Positions 24,818 to 32,303 of a stretch of 64,000 bases of DNA are shown piece by piece. The stretch spans positions 12,954,001-13,018,000 of the forward strand of contig WPIO01000004.1 in the NCBI GenBank assembly GCA_009760855.2, given 5' to 3'. This DNA is from Cristatella mucedo. Its lineage: Eukaryota; Bryozoa; Phylactolaemata; Cristatellidae. The translations under genes and the position numbers were made by a program. The first letter of the stretch is position 1; each line of letters opens with the position of its first letter. The notes below the pieces were generated by a model. That model was not told the origin of the DNA. It was given only the letters and a program-made list of their open reading frames with translations, and did not search any database.

Positions 24818-27800
24818 GAGAGAGAGAGAGAGCGGTCCTTCAAGTGGCGGCCGACTGCTGCGGTGTTTGCTGCTACTACGGCGTCAGCCGTCTGCCTGCC
24901 TGCTTGCTGCGAATCTCTGCGAATCTCGCGAGAATCTGCTCTGCTGCGAATCTGCCTGCGAATCTCGCGAGTCTTGCTCTGCGTACGTCTCGCGTCGCAC
25001 TATCTAGCTTCTGCCTTCACCTTTGTTGGAATGTCTATGCAGCCTAGAAAGTCGTCCGCGTTGCTGCTCCGCTGCTGCCTCGCCGACTGAGCAATATCCT
25101 TGAACACTCGCCCCAGGCCCTTCAAGTTCTGCACTTCGTTCAGCGTCTTAGCAAGGTCGAATACGGACGCCTCGTCATCGTGATCCCTACGGATCGCAGC
25201 GAGCAGCACTTCTCCTTAGGCGTGCGCAATCGCCGTCGGTCTGCTGGAATACTAGGCAGTCGTGGCGCTGCCTCGGCAGCGCAGACACCTTACACTTACG
25301 GCGCTTACCAGACATCTAAGTGCAGCATGTCTGTTGCTGCAGATTCAAGGTCACTAGGGAAAAGAGAAAGATGGACAATTGCACTGGCTCGCTAATACTC
25401 GCTAATACTTGACTAGGGCTTGAAGCAACTAGTCGCGGGGAGCTGCGCTGAGTCTCGCGGAGCCAGCAGCAGGCGCGCCCTTTCTTAATGGCTCTTACAA
25501 TCGGAACGTCTCATTCCACACCGGGTTGAGCGTTCTCTGCTGGACGGACGTGGTCTGGATGTACTTGGCTGGTATGGCTTTCTTCTTTTCCTTCCGCCGG
25601 AAGCTTTCTTTCACGCTAGCCGAGAACTTGGTGAACGCTCCTTTCCTGCGCTCTCCGCGCTCTGCTCGATGCCGCTGCTGATTGTCGTCGTCTGATGGCC
25701 TGGAAGTATGGATCTCCGCCACCCTGCTGCCGGGAACGATGCCCATCATGCAGTAGGGGTCGCTGAAACCTGTCAACCAGGAGGAAAATGTGTGCGATCG
25801 CAGAATACGCAATTTCATGACGTCGCAGTGGGCCCGCTTTGGTGGATACCAGTCCATGGTCTGAATGGATGGCTTACGGAGGGAAGGGTGAGCGCACACG
25901 GGCACGAGCGAATTTATTTCTCCTGCTTACGCTTCAATGTACTGCAATGCCTACCGTTAGCGTCCTTGGCCTCCAGATTTCTCGCCTCTACCACCGTAAC
26001 GTACAATATGACGATTGGAGACTAAAAAAGAAATTGCCATTTGTGCTACCTTAGCCTTGGGAGCTTGGACAGCAAAATTATTGCGAGTGTACAATTTAGG
26101 CATATCTCTTTGTCTTTTTATCGTAATGCGTAAGAATCGTTATGCGTTTTTGAACATTTAAGCTCTCAATGATTACGCCGGCTATCCTGGTTCTCTCGTA
26201 TCCTCGCCGGTAGATATTATAGTTACAGCGGTTTGTGGTAGAAACATTAGTCAGAACCATCGTGCGCCTCTATTATCGTTTCTTTTTTTTCATTCAAATG
26301 TATTCGTGCATTCCGTTGCCGTTGCCTAGGAATCGGGTATCTTCCGAAGGACGCCCAGACAAGGCAAGGGGCGCATCTCCAATTTTCCCTGCATTGTTTC
26401 GAGCCACCCGGATCGCTCCCTCAGTCACTGCAGTAAACCACTCTAGCTTAGTAATCATCGTGCCGGCTGTAACTCCAGTGGCTTCTCTTGAAAAATACTC
26501 ACGAGCTATACGTTCAATGTACAACTGGCCCTAATGACACATGACATGATTCACGACATCCTTGATCTGCTTGCTATGACTGACAGCTGGCTGAAATCCA
26601 CTAGCAACCCGACCAGAACCGACCATTACCGACGACCACAGTTTCTCTTTCTTTCATATCCCGAGGTCAATTAAAAACTGGTAGTCAAGTAGCCAGTGCT
26701 GTTCATTCCTCTCCCATTTTCAAGCCGTTTGCAGTCCCCTCGCGAGGAGCCTTTTGAATCTTTCGTAGTGAATCCCTGCAAGAGCAAGCTATTAATATTG
26801 GCATCTATCTATCACCTCAGGCTACAAGACTTGATTTATTTCATATTTTTCAGATCTTATTTCGATTCTGTATTTCGTAAATCGTCCATTCCGTCCGTGT
26901 ACTAATTAATGTGTATACACATATAAATATGTATATTTATATATCCGTCCGTTTACAAATGTTGACTAAGGTAGTGTGTCTCTACTATTTCTGCTGGATC
27001 TCTCGGCAGCGATTACACCAGTTTATAGCCAAGTCCTCATTGAGCACTTTTAATCTCGAACGGACATCACTAGAATGCACTAAAGTGGTTCAGGTTCAAT
27101 CTCGATGTGAGATTTTAGAGCATTAATATCTATAGGCAACGGTCATCCGGAGAGCGTTTGAAATATGGGGTACACCCGGGCTCTGCACTTTAGTCTACTT
27201 CTTTGCACAATAATAATAATAATAATACACTTGGTAAAGCGCCCTCGGGGAGCTCAAACCTCTTTCTAGGCGCTTTACATGTTTTGCAAAGAAAACACGG
27301 TCGAATGTTGAGTGGTATCGTGCGCGATAAACAACATGAATAACACGGTTAGGGGTGACAAGCACGGGGTCAGTATGCAAGTGTGCTTAGTGGCAGCACG
27401 CAGTGTCAGCACGCATAAACACACAAGGGACGAATCACAGGGACCCACTAAATGCTGTCCTAAATGGATGCTTTTTAAGTTCTGTTTAAATGTGGTTAAG
27501 TCAGGGATGTTGTGACGCAAGTCAAGAGTGAGTTCCAGGCTTTGGGATCATACGAACTAAATGCACGGTCTCCAAAAGATTTGAGGTTTGTACGAGGTAT
27601 AGGTAAACAGTTAGTTTCCAAAACGTGGGTGGTACTATGCTTGGCCTGGTGGGGAGTAGATCTGATAGGTAGGCTGGAGCCAAAGAATGAAGGGACCTAA
27701 TAGTGAGCGGCACAATGTGTACTCTCCCTCTTGGTATGCAATCGTAAAGCTCAATTCAATCTAGACGTCCATTGTTATGCATACGACACGCTGCTCTACC

Positions 27801-30800
27801 TGTGCTTTGATCTTTCCCTGCCTTCAAGCACGTCGAACTCCCCAGACTACCTTGCATCATGTATTGCTGAAGTTCGTACTTGGATGGCGGTGGACTTTCA
27901 CGCATTGAATGACAATAAAAACTTACTAGTTATGATCACACTTAAGTCTAACTGAACTATTAGAAAGCCTATCTTAGCCCCCGAAACAGGCTCGCCTGGC
28001 ATAATAAGAGGCCTACTCGATAAGAGGGCGTGTGGTTATCTTAAATCTGATATGCTTCTGTTTCTTCCACCCAGTCTCCTTTTACCTCATTCTCTTCAAC
28101 AGATATTAATATGGCTTCTCTCGGCGGCGACTCGTCAAATTCAAAATGGCTACGGCTGTTACAACGACAATTGCCCAGCTGGCAGCATCGTCAGCAGCCG
28201 ACGTCTTTTGAATGCTAAATCTGCAAGCCTGTAGACGCCAACAGTCCCTTATCATGATGGCATTAATTCCCAACCAACTTTAACAATTTCTTTTCTCAAA
28301 GCTCATTACCGTTATCGATCCGTGCAGACAGACTTCTAGTATGCGATGCTTGCTCATTGCATTCATTCTGCCTTCTTCAGCCTTTTCTCGAAGGAAACTG
28401 CCCTCACATTTCCTCGCTCATCTAGCTTCACTGGAGCACTGGTACCTTGCACAGTGCAGCCTGCACACCGTGCAGCTTTTACTGCACATAAATGCATGTG
28501 CAATAAAGAATGCCATTATCTGGTAATTACCCAAGCGCTACGGCATTCCTTGCCATTGTTCATTGTGGCCCCGTAAATTCTCACACTTTCGCATGAACAT
28601 CGTATCTCTTAATGGAGCGCTTGCCGGGGGGGGGGGCAACGTAATAGAAAACTCATTGAAATCCTGATTCTAATGCGTACTAGCAATTACACACTCGGTA
28701 TGGGACCGCTAGATAGAAAATCTCGCGATTAGGCCCTGAATAATTCATAGATACTTGAAAAAGAAAGGGAAGATCCGAGTTCGACTGCACTCTAAGATTC
28801 GGCCACGTGAAAAAAGTAGAAATCCTATAGCATCTGCACAAGATTTGGGTGCTCTTTTCACAAGGGACTTTTTACTGAATGACCAAATCGCCTCCACAGT
28901 CGTCTGACTACTTTCACAAACGTACCGTTGGAAAATTCGGGCCGGCAAAAACCCGCAGCCATGCTGGTCCATGCGCTTTTAACATCTGATATTGACTTGT
29001 GCAACTGAATACTGGTAGATCTTGCTGTATGTAAAATAGCAAACGTAGATTTGATGCAAAATCTGCAGCGTGGCTAGCCGGTCGTGAACGTATGAGCTAT
29101 AGCAAACTACTTCTCCTTGATCTGCCTTAGTTGACCATTTTCAGCAACGTATTAACTTCACAGTTCTGTAAATCAATTTTGTGTCTCGTCATTCTTTTTA
29201 TCTGGCCTACCTATCCGAAAGGCTCTGTAATCAGGCTTCGTATCTCACCATCCGCTTTTCTTACTCGAATAGTTTAGCTGTGCCTTTAATAAGCCTAACA
29301 TCTTATGGACATCGTACCTTCAGGTTCTAGGCTACTAAAGTACGGAATTCACTCTCGTCTGACGCTACGACATCCCCCTGATTTGGAAACCCTTAAAAAA
29401 GAATGTGAACTCTTTATTTTCCTCGCAGCATTTGCTTTGTCCGTGCTAGTTGTCCACTGTGTGCTCATGCTTGCTGGCACTGAGCATGCTATCACCAACC
29501 AATAGACGTGTCTTCTTTTCAATATATGTAAAGTACCTAGTAAGAGATGTAATTCCCTTAGGACACTGTTCAAATGTCATACTACCATTACAATTATGTG
29601 GCTTAATATATTATTTGCTGCACACATAATTAATATTATTTGTTATAATTTTTCATTTACTTTTGCATCCGTTTTGCACATCTTGTGACAGACATGTGGA
29701 CATCCTGGGCTTGGACTGAGCGGGAAAAGCTTTCTGAACTAGTAGTTTGCCTATTAATGTATACAGATATTAATTTAGTAAATTAAACCAATAATTGGTA
29801 TTTGAGTCTAATTAAAAAAAAAACAGTTACCTGATTCATCAGCCTCATTTATATAGCCGCAGAAGAGCCTTGATAGCTATAACCACCGTTAGCACTTGAA
29901 AATAAAGAATAGCCCAGTGCAGGAATCGCTTTCCGCAACCTGGTTCGTCAAGAGCGAGCTCTTATTTATTACGCTCGAGAACGATTATAATATGGATGGT
30001 CAAGCTGGCTCCAACGCAGGCATCTAAATACGAGCACGTAACTGGTGGTAACAAAGCACGAGAAGACTACTGACCTTCTCCTCGCTCGCCAAGGTCAAAA
30101 GCTCAGCGTGCTCTGAGTCGTTCAGCTTAAACGCTCTTTGAGCGTACTGAAAGAGATCATCCTGAGCCGACGCGTAGCTGCCGCATGTTGAACCAATCTT
30201 GTGCTTTATCGTGTATAGGACTTCGATGTACAGAAGACGTCGCTATGAATGATCAGAAATGAGACTGGCGAAAGACGAGCGCTTTAGCACTATTTTCGCT
30301 CGAGAGCGCGACGCCTAGCTGTAAGCGCGCGTGTCATCGGCACGAGCGTCTGTGAATCGAGTTTCCGTGCAGATGCTGCACGTGTCTGCAATCAAAGTAT
30401 CAATTAGCGGAGCCAGGAATTAGTCTTTACACTTTATAAGAAAAACCTCACCTCGTGTTCTGTGAAGCTTGCTGCCGCTTCCGGCCTTTCGTCGGTGCAG
30501 ATCACCTCGGGTTTTTGGTCCTTGGAGCGACTCTAAAATCGAAGGCAACAATGCTTACTGTGTAGCTAAGAATTCTTCGATGAAATAAACGCATACATAT
30601 TCGGTCCACTTGTGGGCTCGCTTCACAATCCTTTTTTATTCCACTGCTCCTGTACACCGCTGACACGTAGCATTCGGCTTTCCTTTCTGTAAGCTTGGTC
30701 GCTCCAAGCAATACCACGACATTGTTTATTACCATTGACCGGTAAATTTACAGCTTAAATGAAAAGTAATATACACATTGTAATAGTATAAAAAACGTTT

Positions 30801-32303
30801 CTATTTTACCTTTAAAGATGCTCTTTGCAAATACTAGTCTTCATCGCAAAAAAACGTTAGGGTATTTGTTGGTGTTGAGCAATGGCGTTGCCTTGCGAAG
30901 ATGGTTGTCATCAATTAGACACTCTGACCGGTTAGCATCTGAATGCACCTGCATCTACCGCCGCAATGGCAACAACTTTTCGCCGCCAAAAAGTTGTCAC
31001 CCCGTCTGTCCAGTTCGGGACCATCATCTTCATCCGGGGTGCCTGACGCAGGAAAATGACAGCTTTCCTAGTGTGACTATAGCCCTACTAGAACATATAT
31101 CAGCTTCTCAATTGCCGTCACGTTGTTGCAGTCGATCGATTTTTCTTTTTCGAGAGTTTTAATTCATCCTAACCATCTTTCGTCCTTGAGGCCTAGGTTT
31201 TAATGTGGGCCGACCAGAAACAGCGTGTAATGTGGTGTGATAATCTCCAAATTATATTTCTGGCGGAGTCGCTCACTGTGGGTAAGTTTTCGCTCGCGTA
31301 TAGCGGAATGACCAAGATCTCACAGGTTCTTTCATCGAATAGTGTTTGCGTTACAAGTCATTAAACGTTCTCGAACTGCATTACCTGAAATCATGGACAT
31401 GTGTAGCAAGAACTATGTAACGAAAATAAAAAATGAATCGAATCCTAGGAATCATTTACAAGTACAGCCTAACTTAAATTGGAAATCTCACGATGATCCG
31501 TCAAGAATTGGACGAGTTATGAAGTTAACTATGCACAAAGCTACATTTTAAATGAAGCTGTTTAGAAGTCACAAGTACGTACATAATCTAGCTACACACA
31601 TGTACCCACGTACCTCGATGTACCAAGGTTCAACAAGTTGGAATACAAGTCGTATATGATGCAGAAATCCGTAAATTGCTTATTTGTGGATTTATTGCTT
31701 CTTGTTTACTTCCGGCTTAGACGCGGTTTGACTAGAGGGGTTTTTATACTTTCCCTTTATTTGTAAATCTGGTAAATCAGTGGCAACATGAACCCATGTC
31801 CCTCGATATCCGGTTTGAAGAGATCCGAAAGGAGCCGATCCAATCGACTGTCTGCTTGCTGAAGCGGAAGCGACTCCAAAGGCGGCACGCCCCCTATCGC
31901 CCGGCGTCGCCTCGCTGGCGGAGCTACGGCGAGCGGAAACGAAGCGGGACTGAACGGCCGGTGGCGCTCGGCGGCTGGTATGATGACAGGCGCGAATGCC
32001 GGATTTTCGGGAGCCGGTGGGAGCCTCCTCCTAAGAGACCAATAAGAGAAGGGCAAGGCTGCCGCGGCGGAGCACAGGATCTCGCTTGCCGCCTAGCTGG
32101 TGGGAGAGCGGGGCATGTTCGGGCGTGACCGCGGGGAGAGCGGGCCGCGGGCGGGCAGGGCCGGCCGCCCGCGGCCCCGCTCCGCCATTGGTTCCGCCTG
32201 AGCAGCGGGCGCTGGCGCTTACATTTCGGTGCCTGCTGGCGTCCCTGGCGCTCAGTAGCAGGTGGTCGAGCTTCTCAAGAAGTCCATCTGGCTGCTGCGA
32301 CAT
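8828..32303 (-). CDS. BAIAP3: BAIAP3 / Munc13-4-like vesicle-priming protein (23 exons, 3' end missing)
   Basis: Members of this family (BAIAP3, UNC13D/Munc13-4) have a C2A domain, a MUN/MHD helical region and a C2B domain. They prime secretory or dense-core vesicles for SNARE-dependent, calcium-regulated fusion. Exons on the minus strand, 5' to 3': 32303-32223, 30532-30452, 30242-30075, 26021-25955, 25769-25499, 25353-25309, 25186-25021, 24674-24471, 24324-24076, 23352-23228, 22961-22871, 22638-22591, 22460-22363, 17198-17111, 16232-16048, 15852-15729, 14177-14109, 14027-13924, 12280-12179, 11715-11488, 11389-11321, 9675-9523, 8941-8828. Phases agree at every junction except around exons 16-18. 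Similarity to BAIAP3 is strongest in C2A (WDHDDE, DDFLGC). C2A keeps five candidate calcium-binding Asp residues. The C2B domain (about 230 residues) was not found and should lie beyond the left edge. BAIAP3 is preferred over UNC13D, but the symbol is a family-level call. Confidence 0.88.
9523..9675 (-). CDS. BAIAP3: BAIAP3-like exon 22, MHD2 core
   Basis: 153 bases, acceptor tcgccgtag|GCTGTA, donor AGCAG|GTAAGG, phase 0 to 0. Encodes [20 protein letters not shown] then VWAEVL, matching 'AV.PLM.YL...L..LN..L' and 'LWE.LL'. Confidence 0.94.
10205..11035 (+). mobile_element. LINE-A 3' fragment in BAIAP3-like intron
   Basis: Opposite in orientation to the host gene, inside the intron between exons 21 and 22. 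Codes for decayed LINE-A C-terminal sequence ([40 protein letters not shown]) with frameshifts. It has the 3' UTR, the stem-loop at about 10969-11003 (gcgcctagagagagattgag + ttctctgagggcgc) and an (ATT)n tail. Confidence 0.9.
11321..11389 (-). CDS. BAIAP3: BAIAP3-like exon 21, 69-base exon
   Basis: Acceptor aatcgtctag|ATAAAG, donor GCAG|GTGCGT, phase 0 to 0. Encodes [20 protein letters not shown], aligning with DIRKYVQHISLSPDSI of BAIAP3. It fills exactly the gap between exons 20 and 22. Confidence 0.9.
11488..11715 (-). CDS. BAIAP3: BAIAP3-like exon 20, MHD2 start
   Basis: 228 bases, acceptor attttaaag|CTGTGC, donor CGACCGG|GTAAGC, phase 0 to 0. Starts [15 protein letters not shown], the near-invariant LCV.LNN..LVR signature, and continues through [14 protein letters not shown], aligning with the HLTSKM region. 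Confidence 0.95.
11762..11905 (-). mobile_element. tRNA-derived SINE (SINE-B)
   Basis: On the minus strand: A-box-like 'tggcccagtggtaaagg', B-box-like 'ggctcgagccc', then a tail reading 'gcgcctgaatagagatta' + 'ttctcgtggggcgcc'. The tail repeats the terminal stem-loop of LINE-A. It sits just upstream of exon 20 in the intron. Confidence 0.85.
12179..12280 (-). CDS. BAIAP3: BAIAP3-like exon 19
   Basis: 102 bases, acceptor with a run of T before tag|ATATTC, donor CGAAG|GTGAGG, phase 0 to 0. Encodes [19 protein letters not shown] then GQFNIHPK; this precedes the LC..LNN motif in all Munc13-like proteins. Confidence 0.9.
12890..12962 (+). mobile_element. SINE-B / LINE-A 3' tail fragment
   Basis: Reads 'actggatagagattaagctc' followed by 'tcctgggggcgaga', the shared LINE-A/SINE-B terminal stem-loop. 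No tRNA head is visible. Confidence 0.5.
13924..14027 (-). CDS. BAIAP3: BAIAP3-like exon 18 (tentative)
   Basis: Open from acceptor actctctag|CGATTG to donor CAGAA|GTGCGG, phase 1 to 0. Contains [20 protein letters not shown], placed where the family has the WPDP..A helix, and joins exon 19 ([13 protein letters not shown]) in frame. The entry phase conflicts with the motif-bearing frame of exon 17, so one boundary is wrong, a small exon is missing, or the sequence has an indel. Confidence 0.45.
14109..14177 (-). CDS. BAIAP3: BAIAP3-like exon 17
   Basis: 69 bases, acceptor ttttaatag|CTGCAC, strong donor ACTG|GTAAGT. In phase 0 it reads [19 protein letters not shown], which resembles the family 'H.SSSA....C...I..L' motif. 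In phase 1 it is also open but shows no motif. The phase-0 reading does not join cleanly to the next candidate exon. Confidence 0.65.
14758..14887 (+). mobile_element. SINE-B copy, plus strand, tail fused to a CA array
   Basis: Has 'tggcccagtggttaaggtgc' (A box), 'gtgggctcgagccctg' (B box) and the tail 'gcgcctgaatagagattaat' + 'ttctcataggacgcgc', then 'taaataaata' directly followed by a long (CA)n run. Confidence 0.85.
14888..14982. repeat. (CA)n(TA)n microsatellite
   Basis: About 39 uninterrupted CA units (to about 14965), then about 8 TA units. It starts exactly at the A-rich tail of a SINE-B copy. Confidence 0.98.
15417..15574. repeat. 14-bp GC-rich minisatellite
   Basis: About 11 copies of CCGCCCCGCCTACT with one A-for-G variant and one shortened unit. 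It lies in the intron downstream of exon 16, about 155 bases from its splice donor. The C-rich strand is the plus strand, so the transcribed RNA is G-rich. Confidence 0.95.
15729..15852 (-). CDS. BAIAP3: BAIAP3-like exon 16
   Basis: Acceptor gcgttcag|AGACGG, phase 2. Encodes [20 protein letters not shown], matching LAL...H.WF.PA...W of UNC13D/BAIAP3. The 3' end is uncertain: AAG|GCACGT would be a GC-AG donor in phase 0 (as drawn), and four bases on GCAC|GTGACC would be a GT donor in phase 1. Confidence 0.88.
15926..15982. repeat. Short imperfect tandem repeat
   Basis: About five 11-12-bp units of the form 'gtgcaactaag' with substitutions, in the intron between exons 15 and 16. Confidence 0.6.
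16048..16232 (-). CDS. BAIAP3: BAIAP3-like exon 15
   Basis: 185 bases, acceptor ttttttccag|GCCAGA, donor ACTGG|GTAGGG, phase 0 to 2. Encodes a variable acidic loop, then [20 protein letters not shown], matching 'LSP.M......LFELY..L..L' of the family. Confidence 0.87.
17111..17198 (-). CDS. BAIAP3: BAIAP3-like exon 14
   Basis: 88 bases, acceptor gctcgcag|GTTTTT, donor AGCGCG|GTGAGA, phase 2 to 0. Encodes [20 protein letters not shown], aligning with the 'VDVFTLTFRQLERLVAEE' helix. It is separated from exon 13 by about 5.2 kb of intron carrying two LINE-A copies and two SINEs. Confidence 0.87.
17598..18800 (-). mobile_element. LINE-A copy with the longest intact ORF (324 codons), catalytic box deleted
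   Basis: LINE-A belongs to the CR1/L2 group of non-LTR retrotransposons. The minus-strand ORF (18823-17849) has RT motifs AFDTIDH (residues 82-88) and [11 protein letters not shown] (134-144). At about residue 158 it jumps from TLPLAGVI to [20 protein letters not shown]. The YADD catalytic box and its surroundings, present in related copies, are missing without loss of frame. The 3' end has the stem-loop (17641-17685) and an (ATA)n tail (17609-17632). It is 5' truncated and cannot encode an active RT. It lies in the same orientation as the host gene, in the intron between exons 13 and 14. Confidence 0.93.
19331..19476 (-). mobile_element. SINE-B copy
   Basis: Plus strand reads 'gagccccaagagaacttaat' + 'ctctattcaggcacttcaca', then 'gaggctcaagcccacgactt' (B box reverse) and 'ctgggccaaaccatctcgg' (A box reverse). 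Confidence 0.85.
19480..20090 (-). mobile_element. LINE-A 3' fragment, minus strand
   Basis: A tail fragment at 19480-19540 is followed by a fuller copy. The minus strand encodes [19 protein letters not shown] and [20 protein letters not shown], then the 3' UTR and the stem-loop at about 19567-19605 with an (ATT)n tail. In the intron between exons 13 and 14. Confidence 0.88.
20357..20505 (-). mobile_element. SINE-A copy, diverged
   Basis: Plus strand reads 'caaacagcctcattcagata' and 'ccttgatggctatcgctgcg' and ends 'ctcctgggctaagac', the SINE-A layout with a degraded B box. Confidence 0.65.
20506..22362. other. Intron sequence, nothing recognised
   Basis: Part of the large intron between exons 13 and 14 of the BAIAP3-like gene. 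No repeat family or further exon was identified; short ORFs here carry no motif. Confidence 0.5.
22363..22460 (-). CDS. BAIAP3: BAIAP3-like exon 13
   Basis: 98 bases, acceptor aactttcag|GAATGC, donor AAAGA|GTAAGC, phase 0 to 2. Encodes [20 protein letters not shown] and VYSPMFK, aligning with the LQFCYSVYASLF helix. Confidence 0.87.
22591..22638 (-). CDS. BAIAP3: BAIAP3-like exon 12, 48-base microexon
   Basis: Acceptor cgcttcag|GCCGGA, donor GCGCG|GTGAGA, phase 0 to 0. Encodes [16 protein letters not shown], aligning with the REWYDRIL segment of BAIAP3. Confidence 0.88.
22871..22961 (-). CDS. BAIAP3: BAIAP3-like exon 11
   Basis: 91 bases, acceptor gcttcag|GTGCGT, donor AAG|GTAGCT, phase 2 to 0. 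Encodes [20 protein letters not shown], matching KCL.KLQ...ICPF of BAIAP3. Confidence 0.9.
23228..23352 (-). CDS. BAIAP3: BAIAP3-like exon 10
   Basis: 125 bases, acceptor gatcgcag|GAAGAG, donor CTTAA|GTAAGT, phase 0 to 2. Encodes [19 protein letters not shown] and STRFCLK, aligning with the EESLADS helix and the LELLLKC segment of BAIAP3. Confidence 0.9.
24076..24324 (-). CDS. BAIAP3: BAIAP3-like exon 9
   Basis: 249 bases, acceptor cgttcag|AGCGAC, donor GAG|GTAATT, phase 0 to 0. Encodes [19 protein letters not shown] and [10 protein letters not shown], matching 'SSW.G.LS..A..IL..H' and 'QWLAYSRL' of the family. The left boundary rests on phase agreement with exon 8. Confidence 0.93.
24471..24674 (-). 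CDS. BAIAP3: BAIAP3-like exon 8
   Basis: 204 bases, acceptor ctctctag|GACATA, donor CGG|GTGAGT, phase 0 to 0. Encodes [20 protein letters not shown], the 'W..L..RS..S.V.G...L' strand pair that closes C2A, then [21 protein letters not shown]. The 3' splice site is fed by a long (CT)n tract. Confidence 0.94.
24678..24834. repeat. (GA)n / (CT)n microsatellite forming a polypyrimidine tract
   Basis: About 157 bases of GAGAGA with scattered GC steps on the plus strand. On the transcribed minus strand it is a CT tract that ends at the AG of the exon-8 acceptor (ctctctag|GAC). Confidence 0.97.
25021..25186 (-). CDS. BAIAP3: BAIAP3-like exon 7, C2A calcium loop 3
   Basis: 166 bases, acceptor ccgtag|GGATCA, donor AAAG|GTGAAG, phase 2 to 0. 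Encodes [24 protein letters not shown] and [14 protein letters not shown] after the Trp is the calcium-binding loop 3; LKG.GR.FK and DDFLG are family signatures. Confidence 0.96.
25309..25353 (-). CDS. BAIAP3: BAIAP3-like exon 6, 45-base microexon
   Basis: Acceptor ccctag|TGACC and donor TCTG|GTAAGC, phase 2 to 2. With flanking bases it encodes [16 protein letters not shown], which aligns with the C2A segment ending HLD.W. The split Trp codon is completed by exon 7. Confidence 0.92.
25499..25769 (-). CDS. BAIAP3: BAIAP3-like exon 5, C2A core
   Basis: 271 bases, acceptor gttgacag|GTTTC, donor CGATT|GTAAGA, phase 1 to 2. Encodes [11 protein letters not shown], a basic insert rich in Arg and Lys, then [10 protein letters not shown] and [10 protein letters not shown]. 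The order matches C2A of BAIAP3, including the family-specific basic insertion between strands. Confidence 0.96.
25955..26021 (-). CDS. BAIAP3: BAIAP3-like exon 4, C2A first strands
   Basis: 67 bases, acceptor tttttag|TCTCCA, donor AACG|GTAGGC, phase 0 to 1. Encodes [16 protein letters not shown], the first C2A strands and calcium-loop 1 with its Asp. It is too short for an ordinary ORF search. Confidence 0.92.
26022..27204. other. Intron sequence, nothing recognised
   Basis: Right part of the intron between exons 3 and 4. Overlapping ORFs on both strands at 26235-26534 have no recognised domain. Confidence 0.45.
27207..27715 (-). mobile_element. LINE-A 3' fragment, minus strand
   Basis: Stem-loop at about 27238-27278 next to an (AAT)n tail, 3' UTR, and frame-shifted C-terminal pieces ([14 protein letters not shown]). 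Inside the intron between exons 3 and 4. Confidence 0.88.
27735..27960 (+). mobile_element. LINE-A reverse-transcriptase fragment with mutated active site
   Basis: A 74-codon frame contains [20 protein letters not shown] and later [12 protein letters not shown], the LINE-A segment around the catalytic YADDT box. The first catalytic Asp is changed to Tyr (YAYD). It abuts the minus-strand copy at 27207-27715 in opposite orientation, an arrangement typical of 5' inversion during target-primed insertion. Confidence 0.85.
28960..29585 (+). mobile_element. LINE-A fragment, heavily decayed
   Basis: Landmarks in order: 'ctggtccatgcgcttttaac' (the LVHA..TS segment), 'gacttgtgcaactg', 'tatggacatcgtaccttcag', 'gtgctcatgcttgctggcac' and the stem-loop remnant near 29535-29575. 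Confidence 0.7.
29829..29955 (-). mobile_element. SINE-A copy, diverged
   Basis: Plus strand reads 'catcagcctcatttatatag' and 'gaagagccttgatagctata', the SINE-A body. It sits about 120 bases downstream of exon 3 in the intron. Confidence 0.7.
30075..30242 (-). CDS. BAIAP3: BAIAP3-like exon 3, conserved N-terminal helix
   Basis: 56 codons, acceptor ttcatag|CGACGT, donor AAG|GTCAGT, phase 0 to 0. Contains [15 protein letters not shown] and later [13 protein letters not shown], the segment that precedes C2A in BAIAP3 and UNC13D. Confidence 0.93.
30452..30532 (-). CDS. BAIAP3: BAIAP3-like exon 2
   Basis: Acceptor ttttag|AGTCGC and donor GAG|GTGAGG frame 27 codons, phase 0 to 0. The end (FTEHE) joins exon 3 ([11 protein letters not shown]), reproducing the family pattern 'E..LLYE.ALYT'. 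Confidence 0.85.
30533..31849. other. Intron 1 sequence, nothing recognised
   Basis: AT-rich DNA between candidate exon 1 and exon 2 of the BAIAP3-like gene. No repeat or further exon identified. Confidence 0.5.

Noticed and set aside
26235-26534. Overlapping ORFs on both strands in an intron
   Set aside because: The minus frame ([17 protein letters not shown]) looked protein-like, but I could not tie it to any family, and the position is inside an intron without matching splice sites.
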